Assembly: GCA_949318235.1 (NCBI GenBank)
Contig: OX439136.1
Coordinates: 4,584,858 to 4,648,857 of the forward strand
Reading direction: 5' to 3'
DNA length: 64,000 nucleotides
From: Ecdyonurus torrentis
Taxonomy: Eukaryota; Arthropoda; Insecta; Ephemeroptera; Heptageniidae
In this document: piece after piece, positions 48,925-60,533 of the stretch
How positions within the stretch are numbered: the first letter of the stretch is position 1
Layout of the letters: the number at the start of each line of letters is the position of its first letter
The notes under the pieces: model-generated
Seen by the model: only the letters and a program-made list of their open reading frames with translations
The model's database searches: none
Told to the model about the DNA's origin: nothing
Translations under genes and position numbers: made by a program

Positions 48925-49500
48925 CATTCATTCATTCATTCATTCATTTATTCATTCATTCATTCATTCATTCATTCATTCATTCGTTCGTTCGTTCGTT
49001 CGTTCGTTCGTTCGTTCGTTCGTTCGTTCGTTCGTTCGTTCGTTCGTTCGTTCGTTCGTTCGTTCGTTCGTTCGTTCGTTCGTTCGTTCGTTCGTTCGTT
49101 CGTTCGTTCGTTCGTTCGTTCGTTCGTTCGTTCGTTCGTTCGTTCGTTCGTTCGTTCGTTCGTTCGTTCGTTCGTTCGTTCGTTCGTTCGTTCGTTCGTT
49201 CGTTCGTTCGTTCGTTCGTTCGTTCGTTCGTTCGTTCGTTCGTTCGTTCGTTCGTTCGTTCGTTCGTTCGTTCGTTCGTTCGTTCGTTCGTTCGTTCGTT
49301 CGTTCGTTCGTTCGTTCGTTCGTTCGTTCGTTCGTTCGTTCGTTCGTTCGTTCGTTCGTTCGTTCGTTCGTTCGTTCGTTCGTTCGTTTGTTCGTTCGTT
49401 CGTTCGTTCCTTCGTTCGTTCCTTCGTTCGTTCATTCATTAACTCATTCATTCGTTTGTTCATTCATAATATTAAATAACCAGTCACTCAATGAATGAAT
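48925..49500. repeat. (TTCA)n then (TTCG)n tetranucleotide array, left arm
   Basis: It starts as CATT repeats, switches to about 400 bp of pure CGTT repeat from about 48985 to 49385, and reverts to mixed CATT/CGTT. The Phe-Val-Arg-Ser and Asn-Glu-Arg-Thr frames over it are artefacts. Confidence 0.97.
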
Positions 49501-49721
49501 GAATCATTTACCTACTTAATCACACATTTATTTATCACGTACATTTTACGGTAATATTTGACAGCGGAAATACATGCATTATAGTAAAATATATTATTAT
49601 TTATTTATGTTATATTAATTACATGAAAGATGAAATCTACGCTTAAATATACATCTAAACTAATCCTAAAATGCATCGTATGACATATGTTTGTTTATTG
49701 ATATGTTGTTTACATATTTGA

Positions 49722-49878
49722 GATTCAAATTCAACATATTTACAGCATCAACGTTTCCGAAAATATTGCATAGTGTTTTTAAACTTGCATGATAAGCTGT
49801 TTTTCTATGCCACCCATGTTATTGAGTTATCCATTATGACGTTGCCATTAACATGAATGCATACACCCTATGATTTTT
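49722..49878. repeat. Dispersed repeat, partial copy of 17285-17440
   Basis: It shares 'attcaacatatttacagcat', 'tgcatagtgtttttaaact', 'ctatgccacccatgttattg' and 'taacatgaatgcata'. It lies in the central spacer of the 6.1-kb foldback element. Confidence 0.65.
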
Positions 49879-50754
49879 ATATTTTTATTTTTAGAGCTTC
49901 ATAACTTAAAGCAAAATAAGTATTATCGCAAAAGACTAAAATGATTTGAAAAATAAAATTATTGCCACATTTCTCCTACCGGACATATTTTTAACTAAAA
50001 TTGCGTTACACCATAAATATTGCTTTATATTATAAGAATGATAAAAATGTTTTTAATGAATGGCTTCAATAAATATTGCTATATACAAAGTATGCTTCCT
50101 ATAATTTAATACTTGTTAGAAAAACATAACACATAAAAGAAATACAAGTACACCATTGAGTGTTTACATCCATTATAAAAATAAATAATTTGTTATATAT
50201 TTAAATGCAATTTTTTATTTACGTAGGAAAAAGGCTGTATTTTTTGTAAATTATTAATAATTGTAACTGAATCAGAAAGGAAAAAATTGCTGCAAATTGA
50301 ATATGTTGTATACAAAGTTTTTATTTAAATGTATAAGTGCGCTAGTTTCCTGCAATTAACAATCAACTAGCATTCAGTTATAAAAATAAAAATATTATCT
50401 TATAATATATCTTATAATATAATAATTATTAAGAAGATATTTACAAAATTTAAGATATTTTATTTAATAATTTCAAATTATTAAATAACAATAATTAAAG
50501 TTTTTACTTTTTTTAATCTTATAAAATAAAATATTGAAACAAATATAATAAGAAATTTAGTTAACATGTATATTATAGCGTAGACTATTATTTCATGTCA
50601 ATAAATAATAATATTTTACTATGTTGCATGTATTTTTGCTATCAGATATTACCGTAAAATAAGTGATAGTAAAGTTAACTTATGTTGACGTAATTTTTAC
50701 ACATATAATCATATGAACTTAAATCATGGAAATTGTTTCCTGTGCGATGAATAA

Positions 50755-51210
50755 ATGAATGAAAGATTGAATGAATGAATGAATGAATGAATGAATGAAT
50801 GAATGAATGAATGAATGAATGAATGAATGAATGAATGAATGAATGAATGAATGAATGAATGAATGAATGAATGAATGAATGAATGAATGAATGAATGAAT
50901 GAATGAATGATTGAATGAATGAATGAATGAATGAATGAATGAATGAATGAATGAATGAATGAATGAATGAATGAATGAATGAATGAATGAATGAATGAAT
51001 GAATGAATGAATGAATGAATGAATGAATGAATGAATGAATGAATGAATGAATGAATGAATGAATGAATGAATGAATGAATGAATGAATGAATGAATGAAT
51101 GAATGATTGAATGAATGAATGAATGAATGAATGAATGAATGAATGAATGAATGAATGAATGAATGAATGAATGAATGAATGAATGAATGAATGAATGAAT
51201 GAATGAATGC
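50755..51210. repeat. (TGAA)n tetranucleotide array, right arm
   Basis: About 450 bp of almost pure GAAT repeat with a few TTGA variants. It is the mirror of the left array but with TTCA in place of TTCG. The Ile-His-Ser-Phe frames on the minus strand are artefacts. Confidence 0.97.
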
Positions 51211-51304
51211 AGGAATGAGCGGTTGATCGAACGAAAGAATGAACGAAAAAATTAAACAATAAATATAGTACAATGTCTAAATTTGACTTATCATTTAAAA
51301 TTTA

Positions 51305-51755
51305 GAGCTGGGCAAATCCGGATAATTTTTTATCCGGATAAACGGATAATTTTTATCCGATTATCCATTATTCGAATAACAGATAATTTTATCCGTTTTA
51401 CTAATGGATAATTTTCATCCGTTTTACAAACGGATAATTTTTATCCGTTTCAGAAACGGATAATTTTTATCCGTTTTCTAAACGGATAAAAATTATTCGT
51501 TATCCGGATAAAAGTTTTATCAGAACCGGATAAACGGATAAAAAATTATCCGGATAATTTATATCTGGATAATTTTAAACGGATAAAATTTATCCGTTTA
51601 TAAAATGGATAAAAATTATCCCTTTGTGAAACGTATAAAAATTATCCGTTTTAAATCCGGATAAAAATTATCCGTTATCCGGATAACAAGTTTTTACAGA
51701 ACCGGATAAACGGATAAAAAGTTATCCGGATAATTCATATCCTGATAATTTGTCA
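51305..51755. repeat. TTATCCG/CGGATAA motif cluster, right arm
   Basis: Inverted counterpart of 48545-48835, about 160 bp longer through extra 'aaacggataatttttatccg' units. Confidence 0.9.
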
Positions 51756-53221
51756 CAGATAACTCAAAAGTCTGTAGAAATATCAGGTTACTTATTACCA
51801 CTCTGAATTTAACATGCAATTAAATGGGGCATATTTTTTAAAAATGCTCTCATACCCTTAAAAATGATTATTTTGCTAAAATAACTTGATTTTTGTTTTT
51901 CTGGGTCAAATTTTGACCTAAAAACATGTATCACACAAAAATTTGAGAAAAAATTTTTTTTGAGGAAAAAAAATGTAAAGGGGGTACTATGTCTCGGCAC
52001 CCTAAAATATTTAAAAAATTAGAATAAAAATAAAAATAATGGTCTGATCGCTTTTTAATGGTAATAACCGATCACAGCTCTAAAAATGCAACAATTTTCA
52101 TCTATGATAGTTCAACTTACCCAAACAGGGTCGCAGGCAGAACGGAAAAATAGAACAATATAGACCCATTTTGAACCCCTATTTTCCTCTTTAAAAAATG
52201 ATTGCATAAATTTTTGAAAATAGCCAAAATTTGCAGAATTTAGTCTAAAACAAAACATCTGCTGGCATCATTTTTGTACCTACAAATTCCTTGCAGTTAT
52301 TTAGCAATTTCTTTGAAACAAGTCAAATTGGCCTGTTTTTTTGCCATTTTTTGTCAACATTTTGCTCAACAAAGAAAAATGCTTTCGGCGAAGCAAAATT
52401 TCAACTTTGGTAACATTTGCTGCCCACCATGCAAACAATCCCTACATGTTATGCACATCAATAGATAGAAAATTTAATTTTCTATATAAATATTAAAGCA
52501 ATATTAAAATTTGGCAACTTGCTGAATTTTAAACGGAAATAAATGGGCATCGCATCAGCGTAAAACTTGTCTCGGGGCCCTGTTTAAGGCCCCTGGGGGA
52601 CAAAATTTTGAGTTTAGAAAATTAAAACTAATTTTATTGTAATCAGCACACATTTTTACATAAGTTCAGAAATTTTCCTTTCATTTCATCAATTAGTCTG
52701 TATTTTCCCTATTTACTCCCATGTTATTTCTTGCCTAGCGGCTGTAAAATACATACTTTTCGGCTTCCCGAGCCCTCTACGACCCAAGATCTGCATCAAA
52801 ACCCAACCTAATATACATCAATCGATTGGAAATTTAATTTACTATACTAAAAAGTTCATGATGAGGTGATATAAAATTTTTTTTAATTTATGGAGCGGTA
52901 TGAAGAGCAAAAAGTTGGGTAGAGGTAAACTTTGGGGCCCCTGGGGCCCCTAATTTTTGAATTTACGATTTTTTAAACCTGATATTCGGAAACAGCGTCA
53001 CTTTTTACATATAATTTGACTCCACAGACACTGTCCTGTGAAAATAATTTTTTACGTCGCATTTAAACACATGTATTTTACGGCAAATTTCAATGGCCCG
53101 TAAAAGCCGTAAAAGTTTGGTTCTGCCGCTACAAATTTTTTTCCATGCATTTGGACCAAAATGACACCATCCCTGAAAGTTTGAGGCGATTTGGCCGTAT
53201 ACATGTCGGGAGCCTTACTTG

Positions 53222-53770
53222 TAAGTAAATGTGTGCAATGTTAAAACAAAACTTCATAAAACTTAGTTCGTTTTTTTTTTATGTATGGGGATAAATAAAA
53301 GAGGGTTCCGATTATACTGTTTTCGGTTTTCCACAACTAGAAAAAATTCTATTCTTTACGTCATGATTCTTTTTTTCAAGATTAAAAATCAAATATTTTA
53401 TTTTAGTTTTATTTTTTACATTTTGCATAATATTAGTGCATTAAAATAAAAAATATGTGACGAACTTACTGAAATTATGTTCTCTTCAAAAATGATGAAA
53501 CTTTTTAAACGGCAAAGCAGTGGAAATAAATGAAAAAAAAAAAACATTGATTTTTTTTTTTTTTTTTTTTTGCTTTACTATTTATTTCCACCACTTTACT
53601 GTTTTAAAGTTGTTAATAATTATTTGAACATAACTTCAGAAAAATCATACTTTTTTATTTATTTTTTTTTTCATGTATTTATTTTTGTCATTAAAAAAAT
53701 AGCAATGAAGCTCCTGATATCATGTTGGCTTACAAAATTAGAATTTTGTTCATTGATTTATTTATGTCCA
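53222..53770. other. AT-rich linker between the two giant inverted repeats
   Basis: It has A and T runs and a half-site of the neighbouring palindrome family ('ttaaagttgttaataattat', 'aacataacttcag', echoed in reverse at about 55985-56025). The 106-codon frame beginning near 53570 runs through this AT-rich sequence into the palindrome and lacks coding character. Confidence 0.55.
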
Positions 53771-55964
53771 ATGAAGCTTTCTAACAAAATGACGGTTGGT
53801 TCAAAATTTGACCTTGAGCGAATTACGGCAACAGTGTCGTGGGGACCAGATTCAAATAAAAGCAATGGAGTGTATAGGAGAGCGTATTGATTTTGATTTA
53901 ATTAAAATAGAAAGAGGTAAAAAGTCGCGGTTTTCGGTCGTGGTCTGATTAGATGAACATCTTAGCTTTCGATTGATATGATTTTGGCTCCAAAAATTAA
54001 TTATTACTAATTAACACAGGTAATTAAAAAATACCTTATGAATAGTGCTGATATAAAAATTGTTGTCATTCGAATTTAAAATGAACTAGAATCATGAAAA
54101 TTGGTACAAAGGTAGATCAATACCTTAGTCATTGGTTATCAAAAGGTTAATTACCTAACCTACCCCTAAAGGGTGTAAAAGGGGTAGTTAACCCCCGAAA
54201 ATTAAAATAATCCGATTTCAAAAGTTTTAACGATGTTGGTGGGGTAACGTGACCCGCCTAAGAAGACTGTGATATTAATTTTTGTTAATTTCCACCCCTT
54301 ACCGACCTAAGGGGTATTTTACCCTTAAAATTGCATCATTTCGAATTTGTAGGTTTTCAACAAACAAAACGTTGTTTCCGGGGTTTCTGGACTTGCTGAA
54401 GACAATTATGCGCTCAAAAATTTTCTAGCTTCAACCCCTAAAGAGCAAGGGGTAGTTTTAACCCTAATATTTCCAATTAAACCAAAATCAAATTTAAAAG
54501 TGTCATTTCCGGTGAAAAGCAAAGTGCTAAAAATATAAGTGGTAGTTTCGAATTTTTATCTTCCACCCCTAACGTGCTAGGGGGTAGTTTTCACCCTTAA
54601 ATTAAATTTAAATAAAATCAGGCCATCAAAGTGTCACTTCTGAGGTAAAAAAATATGCTGAAGACGATAGTGAGGTTTAAAAAATTCTTTCTTTAACCCC
54701 TAGCGCGCTAGGGCTAGTTTCACCCTAATTTTTGGAATAATTACTATAGACTATAAAGGTGTCGATTTAGGGGTTAAAAATTCTTCTGAAGACGATGGTG
54801 ACACATAGAAATTTTTATCTTCAACCCCTAACTTGCTAGGGGTAGTTTTTGCCAATATTTTTAATTTAATTACCAAAAAAGGCTAAAAACTACCCCTAGC
54901 AAGTTAGGGGTTGAAGATAAAACTTTCTAAGTGTCACTATCGTCTTCAGAAGAATTTTGAACCCCTAAATCGACACCTTTATAGTCTATAGTAATTATTC
55001 CAAAAATTAGGGTGAAACTACCCCTAGCACGCTAGGGGTTAAAGAAAGAATTTTTTAAACCTCACTATCGTCTTCAGCATATGTTTTTACCTCAGAAGTG
55101 ACACTTTGATGGCCTGATTTTATTTAAATTTAATTTAAGGGTGAAAACTACCCCCTAGCACGTTAGGGGTGGAAGATAAAAATTCGAAACTACCACTTAT
55201 ATTTTTAGCACTTTGCTTTTCACCGGAAATGACACTTTTAAATTTGATTTTGGTTTAATTGGAAATATTAGGGTTAAAACTACCCCTTGCTCTTTAGGGG
55301 TTGAAGCTAGAAAATTTTTGAGCGCATCATTGTCTTCAGCAAGTCCAGAAACCCCGGAAACAACGTTTTGTTTGTTGAAAACCTACAAATTCGAAATGAT
55401 GCAATTTTAAGGGTAAAATACCCCTTAGGTCGGTAAGGGGTGGAAATTAACAAAAATTAATATCACAGTCTTCTTAGGCGGGTCACGTTACCCCACCAAC
55501 ATCGTTAAAACTTTTGAAATCGGATTATTTTAATTTTCGGGGGTTAACTACCCCTTTTACACCCTTTAGGGGTAGGTTAGGTAATTAATCTTTTGATAAC
55601 CAATGACTAAGGTATTGATCTACCTTTGTACCAATTTTCATGATTCTAGTTCATTTTAAATTCGAATGACAACAATTTTTATATCAGCACTATTCATAAG
55701 GTATTTTTTAATTACCTGTGTTAATTAGTAATAATTAATTTTTGGAGCCAAAATCATATCAATCGAAAGCTAAGATGTTCATCTAATCAGACCACGACCG
55801 AAAACCGCGACTTTGTACCTCTTTCTATTTTAATTAAATCAAAATCAATACGCTCTCCTATACAATCCATTGCTTTTATTTGAATCTGGTCCCCACGACA
55901 CTGTTGCCGTAATTCGCTCAAGGTCAAATTTTGAACCAACCGTCATTTCGTTAGAAAGCTTCAT
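53771..55964. mobile_element. 2.2-kb near-perfect palindrome with internal tandem units
   Basis: Left arm 53771-54853 and right arm 54881-55964 are almost exactly complementary, with a ~27-bp AT-rich loop. Outer ends are ATGAAGCTTTCTAAC and its inverse. Each arm holds about six diverged units of roughly 110-130 bp. Each unit has a core such as AACCCCTAACTTGCTAGGGG, a following 'tagtttt-accct' and most often 'gaagacgatagtg'. It encodes no credible protein. It lies inside the 10-kb insertion. Confidence 0.9.
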
Positions 55965-56700
55965 ATCCACTACTTCAATGTTTCAAAGTTGTTCATGATA
56001 TTTTATGTGAACATAGTTTCAGGAAATTAATTATAATTATATTAATTATTATATTTTGTGGAAATTTATGAATAAATAATATCGAAAAATTGTGATGAGT
56101 TTTCTGAAATGATTTCTAATGAAAAAAAGCATGAACAACTTTAATGTCTTGTTTATATTGAACTTTTTGTAATTCAAATTGCTAATTACAAAAAGTTCAA
56201 TATGAACAAGGCAAACCATGAGTGAAGTGGCAAAAATTAATGGAGGGGCTGGGGGCAGTATTTTGTTCCAAAATCTTCACAAGAGTTTTTGTACTTTTAT
56301 GATAAACTTAAAACATTATCAGACAATTTTTTATTACATTTGATAATTTATTTTTATTTTTTTAATAAATTTAATTTCTCCTCTTTTTTTTCTTCTGCAT
56401 TTGATTTAGTTCAAAATATTTAGCTATTGAATTGCATGCAATGAGACTGTAATATTAGTTAATTAATGTAAATACTGAAAAATAAAATTGGGGAAACATG
56501 ATGCTTTCAGAACCCTTTATAGATTAAATCATTAATAATACACTTTTGTACTAATTAAGGTAAATTTATAGAAGTAAACTAGTCATTTACTTGAATGAAA
56601 TGGATTTGATTTTTATTATTACTTATTTAGCCCTCTTTTTTTCTTTTCTTTTTCTTCCTTTTTTTTTTTTTTTTTTTTTAAGTTTAGAACTTTTACCGAA
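55965..56700. other. AT-rich right interior of the 10-kb insertion
   Basis: It includes a local inverted repeat: 'tgaactttttgtaattcaaa' (about 56159) is followed by 'taattacaaaaagttcaata'. T runs lie near 56657-56680. No gene is visible. Confidence 0.55.
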
Positions 56701-56702
56701 AC

Positions 56703-56759
56703 CTGCCGGGACCAAGTCCCGGCAGAATTTCTTATGCCGGGACTTGGTCCCGGCAGTCC
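56703..56759. repeat. Subterminal GCCGGGAC palindromes
   Basis: GCCGGGACCAAGTCCCGGC and GCCGGGACTTGGTCCCGGC lie in tandem near the right end of the 10-kb insertion. One GCCGGGACC half-site lies near the left end (46808-46816). Confidence 0.85.
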
Positions 56760-56783
56760 CGCCTAACTTCTACCCCTGGTCAC

Positions 56784-57001
56784 GACGTTGTCACTTGTCA
56801 AGCAGAGCAAATGCTGCAGATGCAGAGTGCAGAGCGTGTGAAGTGTGTAGCACACAGCCTGCCCACAGCACAGACAGGCAATACAGTACAGTAGTACAGT
56901 ACACATACAGGCAGCAAAGTACTCTGACCAGTGCTGACTATAGACTCCAGATGACAGTCCAGCAGCTCATTAGTTTGGTCTGTTAGGAAATACATCCAAA
57001 T
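56784..57001 (+). promoter_or_regulatory. 5' leader of the BTB gene, right half
   Basis: From the 11-bp repeat onward the sequence is mixed-composition and exon-like ('gcagatgcagagtgcagagc', 'cagtacagtagtacagtaca') and runs unbroken into the ATG at 57002. In-frame stops rule out coding upstream of that ATG. Several upstream ATGs are present, which is unusual for a leader and may mean the transcript now starts close to the coding exon. Confidence 0.5.
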
Positions 57002-58461
57002 ATGTCGGATTCCCAGGAGGAGGAGGTCAAGGAAAATTCAAAAATTACTGATGATCAGGTACATTTTTTTCTTATTATTATTATATTTTTACTTGAGTAT
57101 ATCTATAGATCATTCTAGATTTATTTATTTCCACCATGTATTTTACATATCTGGCTGCACGTCTAAATGATGTTCATAAAAGCAATTTCATACTGTTGCG
57201 AGTGATGGAATAAGCAATTAAGCACCTGAAGCACCACGAACGGCCGTCGCGAGTGGCGTATATATATTATGTCATGCTGTGAGCATATTACAGCATAACT
57301 TGCCACTGCGACAGTACGAAAATTGCTTTTATACACCGGCATTTACGCGTGGCGCGCGGCTAGTGATATAATAATAATAACAACTAAATTAATTACATAT
57401 AATTATACAAGATATGTTTAAAAAAATAGATGGTAATATTTTTGTTTGTAATATTAAGTGTATTGATATGCACGCAGGCTACCTCAACAGGAAATAATAA
57501 CGAGGACTACTGGCAACTGGAATGCCTTACATCAGTTGGACAGAATGAATTTCTTCTGAAGAGAGCAAAGCTTTCAGATTGTACCTTTTTAGTGGGGAAA
57601 AAAGGACTCGAAATCAAGGTGCTTATTTTTTATTATGTTATGTATGCATATAACCATATACATAACTCAATTTTTACTACATATTTTGTACGCATTGAAT
57701 GTATTATAGAAAAAACAAAAAAAAACTTGCACTATCTAGATTGAATTGCAACACTAAAAATGCAGATTATTCATTTCGGTACACATGCGCACAAGACTAT
57801 TTTTTTTTTTTTTTTTTTTTTTTTAATTCACTTTTTTGTAATAACATTTATAAAATTCCTTTCATTATACATTGTGTGATATACAAAAATTATTTTACAG
57901 AGGTTTGAGTGTCACAAGCTGCTGCTTGCCAAGGCCAGTCCTGTGTTCGAAGCCATGCTGTATCGATCTTGCTTGGAGGAGGATGGTAACATTAAAATTG
58001 AAGATGTAGAGCCAGAAATATTTCAGGCAATGCTTGAGTAAGTATTAATTAAGTTTGCATGGCTGCTAGTTGACAGAATAAGGGACGGGGGGGGGGGGGG
58101 GTTAGGGGGGGGGGGGTTACCAATAAAGCAAAATTATATATATAATAATTTATACTATAAATGTAATGTGATGTTATACGTTTAATGAGATAATATTGGT
58201 TAAGGGTTGTGCAGATGGCTTATTTGCATCTCAAAATCTAAAAAGAAATCTTCGAAACTTTATGATTCCATTTAAAAGTTTTTATTATTATTATTATGCA
58301 ACACATAATACATGCCCAACCAAGGCAATTGCCTTTTCGGTTGGATTAAATAAAATAAAAACATTTTTTTAATTAAAAAAAAATGTAACAAAATATATTT
58401 TTCAAATTATGATAATATTCAAAGAGAGAGAGAGAGAGAGAGAAGAAAACAAAAATGATAA

Positions 58462-58555
<94 letters not shown>

Positions 58556-58783
58556 ATATATAATATCTAGAAAGCAATTTCGATGTTACATCTAGTTGAC
58601 TCAAATTATGATAAATTTGATGTAATGTATAAAAAATAATAATAATAACAATTATACAGTACTCTATTAAATATAGAGTAATAGTTAACAGTAACAGCTA
58701 CCTATGATAAATTTTTAGAACTCATGACCATCAGATAAGAGAGAAAATAATAAATGAAGTTAACATGGACTCTTATGGGACTA

Positions 58784-58819
<36 letters not shown>

Positions 58820-60394
58820 ATTCAAAATCTATAAGCTTGGTAACCCCTCAAAGTTTTTACATTTTTGAATATATTATATACTTTATTCTAATGTATCACT
58901 GTGCAAAATTTCATCTTTCTTTACAACTGAATTTACAATTGAATTTGTGTGTGATTGTAGATTTATATATACTGAGGCATACAAGTTGGTTGACTTTGAG
59001 ACGGCTTTCAAATTGTCTCTGCTTGCTGACAAGTATATGATTGCTGGACTGCAAGTGAAAACGTACTGGAACATGATGATCGTTCTTAGCGTCAACAATG
59101 TCATGTCTGCATTTGCATTAACCAGCAATTTGGACACTGAAAATTACAGAAAACTTCTCAATCGTATTAAAAATGTAAGTATAGGTACATATATAAAATA
59201 TATGATATAAAAAAGAAAGTATAAAAAAACTATTTTAATTTAGTATTGAAAGATTTGAAAAAGTATTATGCTTTTCTTTAGTGTTTTATATTCATTTCGT
59301 CTATTGTTAAATTTTTGTTCTTCTTCTTTTTTTTTTTTTTTTTTTTTTTCTTTTTTTTTTTTTTTTAAGTTACATTTTGAATTTTAAATATATATCAATG
59401 GTTATTCCTACCTATATCAATAGAACTTTTAGTATATTGTGGCACTTACTTATATACATCTATTAAGGAAAAATTGACTGCAATAATTAAAAAAAAAAAA
59501 AAAAAAAAAAGGATCCTATATATATGAGACAATTCATTTTTTAAATATTTGTAACTTTTATTGTTTCAGATTCTAATTAGACACACAACTAAAATCCTTG
59601 ATAGTGACAGTTTCCTGGAAGCAGATCACACTTCTGTTCTGTTCCTCTCACAACAACCAGCATTAAACTGCTCTGAACTTCAACTTATCTTAGCTTGTGA
59701 GAAGTGGGCTGTAAAAGAAGCAACACGTAGGAATTTGGACATCAATTCAAGTGAACTTCGTACAGTATTAGGTGAAATCTACAGTAACTTGAGATTCTTA
59801 TGTTTAAGTAAACTAGAATTTAGCACATATTCTAAAAATTCTGTTCTTCTTAGTTGTAAAGAAAAAATAGATATTACTTATAAACTTAATGCTATACATG
59901 TTAACAGTAAAATATTTCCTTCTCAATTATATTGTAGTGATACCTCACGAATTGTAATTGCTGATAATATGAATGATGATTTAAAGGTTACTATTTTAAA
60001 AGAATGTTCTGATGACCCTGAAGAATTTGAAAACAATAAGATATGCATTGGCTCTTTAAGCTTCTCTGTCAATAAAGATATTTTACTGTTAGGGATTGAA
60101 TCGTCACAAAAATGGACTTCACCTGATTGGCAAATAACAATAAGAAATGAAAGGAATGAAGACTGCTGCATTGGAAATCTTTATGGAACTGAATTTGTTT
60201 ATTTTGAATATCCTGTTTTCATAAAGAAAGATCAAAGTAATGCAATATTTGTCACTGTAAAAGATGGTCCAGTATCTAAATATCATGATGCTATAGTGCC
60301 TTGGGATGCTTTATTCCCCTCCAAAATCCATGATGACGAACTGGAACAACATAATATCCTTCATGCTCTTCATTTTTCTGAATTCATTAATTAG
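57002..60394 (+). CDS. BTB-BACK domain protein, complete (457 aa)
   Basis: Exons: 57002-57058, 57478-57618, 57901-58037, 58961-59174, 59570-60394. All joints are GT-AG and in phase. An acidic N-terminus (MSDSQEEEVKENSKI) precedes a BTB/POZ domain at about residues 42-150: LSDCTFLVG, RFECHKLLLAKASPVFEAML, IEDVEPEIFQAML, then EFIYTEAY. A BACK-like region follows (about 155-275; ILACEKWAVKEATRR). The last ~170 residues may correspond to the PHR-type C-terminus of BTBD1/2/6 proteins, but I see only weak resemblance. BTB-BACK proteins often dimerise and act as Cullin-3 substrate adaptors; that role is family knowledge, not shown here. The last exon has ordinary AT-rich codons. The second BTB gene lies 2 kb downstream in the same orientation. 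Confidence 0.93.
58463..58562. repeat. (AT)n microsatellite in the BTB gene
   Basis: About 100 bp of AT dinucleotide in intron 3, preceded by a short (GA)n run at 58424-58442. G runs lie near 58087-58117. Confidence 0.97.
58695..58905 (-). repeat. Dispersed repeat, 'tagtcccataa' family, reverse partial copy
   Basis: On the minus strand it matches 46260-46460 ('actttgaggggttaccaagc', 'agtcccataagagtccatgt', 'tctctcttatctgatggtca'). It sits in intron 3 of the BTB gene and ends about 55 bp before exon 4. Confidence 0.6.
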
Positions 60395-60533
60395 TATGAT
60401 GAATAGAGTTGATCTAATTTTATTTGTAGTCTTAAGAGATCTACTGTATTAAACAACTGCAGTTATAGGTATGACAAATTTGAAAGAAAGGGATAGTAGA
60501 AAACCAGCGCTGGCCTATGACAAAATTGGCTGA

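Larger units (their letters stand above)
47089..53221. mobile_element. 6.1-kb foldback element with ~1.8-2.0 kb arms
   Basis: The left arm (47089-about 48925) and right arm (about 51205-53221) are near-identical inverted copies. The ends read CAAGTAAGGCTCCCGACATG and its inverse, and both outer flanks are taa, a 3-bp duplication. Each arm holds a cluster of TTATCCG/CGGATAA motifs (48545-48835 and 51305-51755), which explains the arm length difference. The centre carries a (TTCA)n/(TTCG)n array on the left, a (TGAA)n array on the right, and about 1.2 kb of single-copy-like sequence (49500-50740). Matching 63- and 64-codon frames in both arms are mirror copies without coding character. Long inverted repeats with internal repeat arrays recall Foldback elements of Drosophila; this is an analogy of architecture, not a homology claim. 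Confidence 0.85.
46795..56781. mobile_element. ~10-kb composite insertion of giant inverted repeats
   Basis: The outer ends are GACCAGGGGT (46795-46804) and its inverse ACCCCTGGTC (56772-56781). A second shared block just inside reads TGCCGGGACCA. Flanks carry an 11-bp direct repeat gacgttgtcac (46784-46794 and 56784-56794); the right copy is separated from the terminal repeat by 'ac'. Inside are GC-rich short palindromes (46837-46950), a 6.1-kb foldback structure and a 2.2-kb palindrome. No transposase or other credible protein is encoded. It may be one large non-autonomous element or a nest of several. The 9-11 bp duplication resembles Mutator-like elements, but the class is not established. 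Confidence 0.55.

Noticed and set aside
48861..49498. Long open frames of Phe-Val-Arg-Ser and Asn-Glu-Arg-Thr repeats on both strands
   Set aside because: They are readings of a tetranucleotide array, open in several frames and on both strands. There is no coding signal outside the repeat.
50675..51273. Ile-His-Ser-Phe repeat frames on the minus strand
   Set aside because: Same cause: a (TGAA)n array read in more than one frame.
47842..52468. Matching 63- and 64-codon frames in both arms of the foldback element
   Set aside because: They are mirror copies created by the inverted repeat, AT-rich and low-complexity, with no start context or known domain.
53570..53890. 106-codon frame as a membrane protein
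   Set aside because: It runs from a T-rich tract into the arm of the palindrome. Its hydrophobicity reflects base composition.
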